This document shows positions 24,128 to 28,766 of a stretch of DNA of 28,766 nt, piece after piece. The stretch spans positions 1 through 28,766 of the forward strand of contig JAPPKD010000065.1 of assembly GCA_028820215.1 (NCBI GenBank), read 5' to 3'. The DNA is from Spirochaetaceae bacterium (lineage in GTDB: Bacteria; Spirochaetota; Spirochaetia; SZUA-6; Bin103). The notes beneath the pieces were generated by a model. That model was given only the letters and a program-made list of their open reading frames with translations. It ran no database searches and was not told where the DNA came from. The translations under genes and the position numbers were made by a program. Numbering within the stretch: the stretch's first letter is position 1; every line of letters begins with the position of its first letter.

Positions 24128-24133
24128 TATAAT
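24128..24133 (+). promoter_or_regulatory. -10 box TATAAT for the XPB operon
   Basis: A perfect TATAAT ends 12 bases before the ATG at 24146, which predicts a leader of only about five or six bases and no room for a ribosome site. The box lies just upstream of the XRE gene start region, so XRE binding there could control both directions. No clear -35 is seen. Confidence 0.5.
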
Positions 24134-24145
24134 CGACTCCTGCCG

Positions 24146-25888
24146 ATGGCCTCCGATCAGCCGCTCATCGTCCAGGGTGTCGACACGCTGCTGCTGGAGG
24201 TGGCCAGCCCCCGGTTCGAGGAGGCTCGCTCTCGCCTGCTCGCCTTCGCCGAGCTGATCAAGGCTCCCGAGCACGTCCACACCTATCGCATGACGGCGCT
24301 CTCCATCTGGAACGCCCGTTCCGCCGGCGTCAAGGTGGAGGACATCGTCGCCACCCTGCACGAGTTCAGCCGCTACCCGGTGCCGGACGCCACCCTCGTC
24401 GAGATCAGGACCCATGCCTCGCGTTTCGGCAAGCTGCGGCTGATCGCGGACGACGACGGCTTGATGCTCGAGTCCCGCGACGACGAATCGATCGAGATCG
24501 CCCGCCGCAACCGCGACGTCTCCAGGTGGCTGGGCGACCGGACCGGCCGGCGCACGTTTCAGGTCGACGCGGAGCGCCGCGGGCTGCTGAAGCTGGCGCT
24601 GGTCCGCGCCGGCTTCCCGCCGGATGACGAGGCGGGCTATACCGCCGGCACCCCGCTGGCGTTCGAGCTGCGGGAGACCACCCGTGGCGGCCTGCCGTTC
24701 CAACTGCGCGACTACCAGGACGAGGCCGCGCGCGCCTTCGAGGACGTGCGCCACTCAGCCGGCGGCAGCGGCGTGATCGTGCTGCCGTGCGGCGCCGGCA
24801 AGACGATCGTCGGACTGGCCTGCATGCACGCGCTGCAGACCACCACGCTGATCCTCTGCACCAGCGTCACGGCCGCCAAGCAATGGATCGCCGAGACGCT
24901 CGACAAGACCACGCTCACCCAGGATCAGATCGGCATCTACGCCGGCCCGAAACGCGCGCTGCGGCCTCTCACCGTCGCCACCTACCAGATGCTCACCCAC
25001 CGCCGCCGCAGCGACGAACCGATGGTCAACCTGGAGGTGTTCGACCGCGCCGACTGGGGTCTGATCGTCTACGACGAGGTGCACCTGCTCCCTGCGCCGG
25101 TCTTCCAGATTACCGCCGCCCTGCAGGCGCGGCGGCGGCTGGGGCTGACCGCCACCCTGGTCCGCGAGGACGGGCTGGAGGAGGACGTTTTCGCCCTGAT
25201 CGGGCCGAAGAAGGCCGAGGTCCCTTGGCGCGAGCTGGAGCGCCAGGGATGGGTGGCGACCGCCCACTGCACGGAGCTGCGCCTGCCGCTGCCGCCGGCG
25301 CTGCGCATGGAGTACGCGGCAGCCTCCCCCCGACAGCAGTTTCCGATCGCGGCTCAGAACCCGGACAAGCGAGCGCTGGTGCGCGCCCTGCTGAGCCTCC
25401 ATCGCGACGACCGGATCCTGGTGATGGCGATGTACGTCGACCAGATCAAGGGCGTGGCGGACGCGCTCGATATGCCGGTGCTCACCGGCGCCTCGTCGCA
25501 GAAGCGACGCGACGCACTGTTCCAGGCGTTCCGGGACGGTGAGATCCGCTGCCTGGCGGTCAGCAAGATCGGCAGCCTGGCGATCGACCTGCCGGACGCC
25601 AACGTCGCCATCCAGATCTCCGGCACCTTCGGATCGCGCCAGGAGGAGGCGCAACGCCTGGGCCGCATCCTGCGCCCCAAGAGCGACGGCACGCAGGCGC
25701 ACTTCTACTCGCTGGTGAGCACGGCGACCGTGGAGCAGGAATTCGCGATGAACCGGCAGCGTTTCCTCTGCGAGCAGGGCTACGAGTACGCCATCGCCGA
25801 CGCCCCGGACCCGGAGCGGGTGACGAGCTCGTCGGTGGCGGAAGCGATCGTCGCGGCCGGCGGGTCGCTGCGGGAGCCGATCGCGTGA
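24146..25888 (+). CDS. XPB-type DNA repair helicase (superfamily 2)
   Basis: 580 residues, the size of bacterial XPB proteins. Residues 1-170 are the XPB N-terminal/damage-recognition region. Helicase motifs follow: Q-type QLRDYQDEA at 186-194, Walker A LPCGAGKT with Lys219, DEVH box at 310-313, LTATLVRED at 334-342 including the RED motif (340-342) that defines XPB, and motif VI QRLGRILRP. XPB unwinds DNA 3' to 5' around damage; in bacteria it occurs in actinobacteria and scattered other phyla and its exact role is unclear. It is translationally coupled by GTGA to the helicase-associated gene, the conserved bacterial arrangement. Confidence 0.95.
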   Translation: MASDQPLIVQGVDTLLLEVASPRFEEARSRLLAFAELIKAPEHVHTYRMTALSIWNARSAGVKVEDIVATLHEFSRYPVPDATLVEIRTHASRFGKLRLIADDDGLMLESRDDESIEIARRNRDVSRWLGDRTGRRTFQVDAERRGLLKLALVRAGFPPDDEAGYTAGTPLAFELRETTRGGLPFQLRDYQDEAARAFEDVRHSAGGSGVIVLPCGAGKTIVGLACMHALQTTTLILCTSVTAAKQWIAETLDKTTLTQDQIGIYAGPKRALRPLTVATYQMLTHRRRSDEPMVNLEVFDRADWGLIVYDEVHLLPAPVFQITAALQARRRLGLTATLVREDGLEEDVFALIGPKKAEVPWRELERQGWVATAHCTELRLPLPPALRMEYAAASPRQQFPIAAQNPDKRALVRALLSLHRDDRILVMAMYVDQIKGVADALDMPVLTGASSQKRRDALFQAFRDGEIRCLAVSKIGSLAIDLPDANVAIQISGTFGSRQEEAQRLGRILRPKSDGTQAHFYSLVSTATVEQEFAMNRQRFLCEQGYEYAIADAPDPERVTSSSVAEAIVAAGGSLREPIA

Positions 25889-27921
25889 AGTTGCTGGACG
25901 TCGACTGGCACGCGGTCTTCGACCTGCTGCCGAAATGGGAGGCGCTGTCGGTCGAGCAGCGCCGCCTGCTGATCGATCGACGTGTGGCCGATCATGGAAC
26001 CAGGAAAGCGGACGGTCGGCTGATCGACGACGGCTGGCTGCAGCGCGTCGGTTCGAGAAGCGGCCCGCGCTTCCGGGTGCCGCGGCCCCGGTGGTTCTGG
26101 CTGAAGCTGTTCCGCGAGTTGTCCCGCGCCATGCCGCTGCCCGACGACGCCGAGTCCGGCCGGGACGCCGGCGCCGCAACGCTGGAGCACTACCTGCTGC
26201 AGCACTACACGGCTCCCGAGATCGAGCGCATCGCCCGCAGGGGCCCGGGCGTCACGCGGTACGGGCTCGGGCGCGACATGTGCCGGCTGGACTGGTGGCG
26301 TCAGTTCCTGGACTGGAACGGCGAGCTCCCGGCCTCGGCGTTCGATCCGCGGCGCCGCTGGCACGAAGCGCCGCCCTCCGCGGTTGCCACGGCCAGGGAG
26401 CTGATCGAGGCGGTGGTCGTCCACGGCGGCCCCGTCGCGCTCATCGATCTGCTTGAAGCGGCCGGCGACAGCTCAGAGCGCGACGCGCTGGCCGCCGGAC
26501 TCGACTTCGCGTTCCGCGAGGCGCTTCTGCTGATCGCCGCCGATGCGGCGATGATGCCGTTCGTCTGCATCTGGCCGTCTGTTCTCCCTCGCCTGCAGCG
26601 GGGACGTGCCACGTCACCGCGCGAAGGTACGTTCCGCAGCGACGAGCTGCTATGCCGACCGTTCCTGATCGAGGACATCTCGACGGTGCTGCTGGAAGCG
26701 ATCGCCGACCCGCCACGGTTGAAGTCCGGAACCTACCACCTGTTCGTTCGCAACCTCCGCTCGATCGGCAGCGCGCTGTCCGCACTGCCCGGGTGGATCG
26801 CGCCAGAGTTCGCGCCGCTGAGCCGGGAACGGCGCGCCGCACGGGCCGCGCACTTCGCCATCTGCCTGCGAATGGCCGCAGCGCGAGACAGCTCCCGCAC
26901 CGGCCGCACGCTGGTGGTGAGCGACAACGGCCGCCGGTGGCTGACGCGTCCGGCCAAGGAGCGGCTCCAGCAGATACTCGACCGGCTGCGCGAAGACGCG
27001 GTGCTCGTTTCGGGGGACAGCCCGGGGTTCGTCGATCCGTGGTACGCCGAAGATCCCGATGCGGTGCCGCTGGACTTCGTACCGTACGTCGAAGGCCTGG
27101 GTTGGTTCTTCACCAATCCGAGCCGCGGTGTGGTCGATGCCTTCCGCACGGTCGGCCAGGAGTCGGTCGTCGACCTGCACGCGTTCATCCACTTCCACGC
27201 CGAGGAGCGCAATCATCTGCTGCAGCACGGCCAGGTCATCACCTACGAGCAGATCCTGGACTCCGAGGGGCGCGAATCAGCCGAGCGGATCTGGGGATCG
27301 ACGCTCCTCGCGTTCTTCCACGAGCGTCTGCTCCCGCTCGGCGGCGTCGCGCTCGGCCCCCTGACCGAGGGCGACGTCGGCTTCCGCATGACCGACATCG
27401 GCCGCTATCTGATCGGCGAGGCCGACGACTTCGATCTCGACGGTCCGACGGACACCGGCGACGTGATCGTGCAGCCCAACTTCGAGATAGTCTTCCTGTC
27501 GCCCTCACCGATCGACCAGGTGCGGGCACGCGCGTTCGCCGCGCCCACCGCCGCCCTGCAAGGCCCGAAGTCGGTGGGGACGCTGTTCACCATCGACCGC
27601 GGGTCCGTACAGCGCGCCGTGACCGCCGGCCAGGAAGCCGAACAGGTGATCGCCGCGGCCGGCGAGCTCTCCAAGCAGCCGTTGCCGGCGAACGTCACCC
27701 GTCAGATCCGGGATTGGGCGGCCGAGGTGCGCTGGATCGACGTCCGCCCCGCCGTAGTGGTCGACTGCGGAGACCCGGAAACCGCCGCCCGTGTGCTGGC
27801 CGCGGTGGGCAAGCGAGGCCGCCTGCTGTCGGAGAACGTCGTGGAGCTGGTGCAGGGCACCGACCTGACGCCCGCGATGCGCCGCAAGCTCGTCAGTCGC
27901 GGCGTCTTTGTCCGCTCCTGA
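25885..27921 (+). CDS. Helicase-associated domain protein (XPB partner)
   Basis: 678 residues starting with GTG at 25885, overlapping the XPB stop by four bases. The N-terminus has helical, winged-helix-like segments with an aromatic-rich stretch PRFRVPRPRWFWLKLF. The C-terminal part has the Helicase_C_3-type (XPB/Ssl2-like) signature DVIVQPNFEIVFLSPSP near residues 526-542, then a region ending ENVVELVQGTDLTPAMRRKL. This protein accompanies XPB in actinobacteria and some other phyla and presumably loads or regulates it; archaeal XPB has the Bax1 nuclease instead, but I see no nuclease motif here. A weak hairpin with a T-run follows the stop. Confidence 0.88.
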   Translation: MKLLDVDWHAVFDLLPKWEALSVEQRRLLIDRRVADHGTRKADGRLIDDGWLQRVGSRSGPRFRVPRPRWFWLKLFRELSRAMPLPDDAESGRDAGAATLEHYLLQHYTAPEIERIARRGPGVTRYGLGRDMCRLDWWRQFLDWNGELPASAFDPRRRWHEAPPSAVATARELIEAVVVHGGPVALIDLLEAAGDSSERDALAAGLDFAFREALLLIAADAAMMPFVCIWPSVLPRLQRGRATSPREGTFRSDELLCRPFLIEDISTVLLEAIADPPRLKSGTYHLFVRNLRSIGSALSALPGWIAPEFAPLSRERRAARAAHFAICLRMAAARDSSRTGRTLVVSDNGRRWLTRPAKERLQQILDRLREDAVLVSGDSPGFVDPWYAEDPDAVPLDFVPYVEGLGWFFTNPSRGVVDAFRTVGQESVVDLHAFIHFHAEERNHLLQHGQVITYEQILDSEGRESAERIWGSTLLAFFHERLLPLGGVALGPLTEGDVGFRMTDIGRYLIGEADDFDLDGPTDTGDVIVQPNFEIVFLSPSPIDQVRARAFAAPTAALQGPKSVGTLFTIDRGSVQRAVTAGQEAEQVIAAAGELSKQPLPANVTRQIRDWAAEVRWIDVRPAVVVDCGDPETAARVLAAVGKRGRLLSENVVELVQGTDLTPAMRRKLVSRGVFVRS

Positions 27922-27940
27922 AGCTGAACCGACACCAGAC

Positions 27941-27956
27941 GGCCTTTCGGCTTTTT
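27941..27956 (+). terminator. Weak intrinsic terminator after the XPB operon
   Basis: A four-pair stem GGCC/GGCT (one wobble) with loop TTTC is followed by a run of T (27952-27956), 20 bases after the stop. Short for a terminator, but the only T-run in the region and correctly placed between the convergent XPB and PIN operons. Confidence 0.35.
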
Positions 27957-27969
27957 CGTGATGGGCCTT

Positions 27970-28425
27970 CTACAGCGAACCCTGAACGGCTTCCCCTGGA
28001 GGAGTCGGGGCCTCGCGACGCGGCAGCACGATCTGAGACACCAATCGCTGCGGGATCGACTCCATGTGCCGGTCTCGATGAACGAGTACGGCCGAGACGG
28101 CGTGGGCGCAGCCGGCGATGATCGCGTCGGTCAGGGGCAATCGCTCCGCTTCGCGGCGCAGGGCGATGGCGCTCTCCGCTACCGCGCTGTCCACGACCAG
28201 ACTGGACGTGAGCTCGCCGGCGTACTCCTGGCAGGCGCGATCGATCTCCCGTTCGTCCTCGATCTCCGCCTGCATGCGCCATCGCAACTCCGGCAACGTG
28301 AGCACGCAGATCGCGATTCGGTTGCGGGAGTCCTGCCAGAGCCCATCGACGATCTCCGCGCCGGGCTCGTCGAAGTAGTGCGCCAGAACGGCAGAAGTAT
28401 CCAGCACGTGGGTGACGGCACTCAC
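27970..28425 (-). CDS. PIN-domain ribonuclease toxin (VapC-like)
   Basis: 151 residues. The four acidic residues of the PIN active site are in place: Asp9 in VLDTSAVLA, Glu46 in LTLPELRWR, Asp100 in LPLTDAIIA and Asp118 in LVHRDRH. Such proteins cleave tRNA or other RNA as the toxin of a type II system. The GTG start at 28425 overlaps the TGA of the antitoxin gene (GTGA), so the two are co-translated. The C-terminal 25 residues, Pro/Arg-rich, go beyond the usual fold. Whether it is still controlled depends on the state of the antitoxin gene, whose 5' end appears shifted. Confidence 0.9.
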   Translation of the reverse strand: MSAVTHVLDTSAVLAHYFDEPGAEIVDGLWQDSRNRIAICVLTLPELRWRMQAEIEDEREIDRACQEYAGELTSSLVVDSAVAESAIALRREAERLPLTDAIIAGCAHAVSAVLVHRDRHMESIPQRLVSQIVLPRREAPTPPGEAVQGSL

Positions 28426-28686
28426 CGAGGCTCTGCGTCGCGGTCTTCGAGCCGGCGCTCGTCCATCAGCCGGTCCACGGCACTGCCCGCCTGCTTCGCG
28501 TACCTGGCACCCCGCCCACGCAAAGCGGACGCGACACGAGCGATATTCGGCAGCACGCGCACCTCGATCACGTGCTCACGATCCGTCGGAATCCACTCGA
28601 GCCGCGTTCCCGGCTCCATCCCCGCCATGGCCACGATACGTGCGGGGATGGTCACCTGGTTCTTTGCCGGTGACCCTTGTTATCAC
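28422..28686 (-). pseudogene. AbrB/MazE-type antitoxin gene with an apparent +1 frameshift
   Basis: The body, readable from 28655 to 28422, starts VTIPARIVAMAGMEPGTRLE, the second half of a SpoVT/AbrB beta-hairpin DNA-binding domain, and ends in a charged tail that would bind the PIN toxin. The first strand is missing because the frame hits stop codons just upstream without a start. In the other frame, from a GTG at 28686, the sequence reads MITRVTGK; joining the frames by skipping one base at about 28662 gives MITRVTGKNQVTIPA, a textbook AbrB N-terminus. A promoter places transcription exactly at 28686. Sequencing error, a true broken gene, or recoding at the AAAGAAC site are all possible. 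Confidence 0.7.
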
Positions 28687-28692
28687 GGAATC

Positions 28693-28720
28693 AATGTAGT
28701 CAAGGGAGTTTTTATGTCAA
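28693..28720 (-). promoter_or_regulatory. Sigma-70 promoter of the AbrB/PIN operon (leaderless)
   Basis: TTGACA (28720-28715) and TACATT (28698-28693) on the minus strand are separated by 16 bases. Seven bases past the -10 is 28686, the G of the GTG that opens the antitoxin's original frame. The stretch is visibly more AT-rich than its surroundings. AbrB-type autoregulation at this site is expected from the family. Confidence 0.65.
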
Positions 28721-28766
28721 GCTTCCCCACCGGCCGGGTCGGACCGGCGTTGGCATGGGAGAAACA

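Noticed and set aside
1..28766. CRISPR arrays, tRNA or rRNA genes
   Set aside because: No regularly spaced direct repeats, cloverleaf with CCA-type ends or conserved rRNA blocks were seen on reading both strands.

Overview
The window is strongly GC-rich, densely packed DNA from a free-living or host-associated bacterium. It looks like a metagenome-type genome rich in sugar-handling enzymes. The gene set includes a PhyH dioxygenase, Gfo/Idh/MocA and aldo/keto reductases, a GH140-type hydrolase, L-rhamnose mutarotase, and a bacterial XPB helicase with its helicase-associated partner. That mix fits lineages such as Chloroflexota, Spirochaetota or relatives, but the sequence alone does not fix the phylum. 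Coding runs on both strands in short operons with 4-nt start/stop overlaps, and several convergent genes even share stop-codon bases.

Layout. (1) 1-250 (-): a small antitoxin-like gene overlapping the first ten codons of what looks like a Fic toxin cut by the window edge. (2) 322-1095 (-): a class I glutamine amidotransferase-like protein missing the usual His/Glu. (3) 1161-4805 (+): a sugar-related operon of L-rhamnose mutarotase, a glycosidase-type beta-propeller, an MDR dehydrogenase and a PhyH dioxygenase. (4) 4826-5965 (-): an ATPase with a DUF4143-type C-terminus. (5) 6064-8943 (-): an amidase, an FmdB-like small Cys protein and an SDR dehydrogenase. Between the last two lies a 340-base non-coding stretch that folds into an elaborate nested structure, the best candidate for something undescribed here. 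(6) 8983-12423 (+): an exported trypsin-like protease coupled to a 12-repeat NHL propeller. (7) 12465-14556 (+): a MetE C-terminal-type methyltransferase and an SGNH hydrolase. (8) 14553-15767 (-) and 15855-16817 (+): a PLP aminotransferase divergent from an aldo/keto reductase. (9) 16823-17815 (-) and 17881-20009 (+): a Gfo/Idh/MocA protein divergent from an AAC(3)-family acetyltransferase, itself coupled to an amidohydrolase. (10) 20006-23524 (-): VOC protein, aldo/keto reductase and GH140-like hydrolase as one operon. (11) 23570-24077 (-): an XRE regulator and a small unknown protein. (12) 24146-27921 (+): the XPB helicase operon. (13) 27970-28686 (-): a PIN toxin with an AbrB/MazE-type antitoxin whose reading frame appears broken by one base.

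Most metabolic genes point to breaking down and oxidising plant- or algal-type sugars (rhamnose, apiose-like side chains, sugar esters) and to general redox work. Toxin-antitoxin-like pairs mark both ends of the window. Several genes (starts 5965 and 28686, and probably 8943, 17815 and 17881) have a -10 element placed so that transcription would begin at or within a few bases of the start codon, so leaderless mRNAs appear common in this organism.
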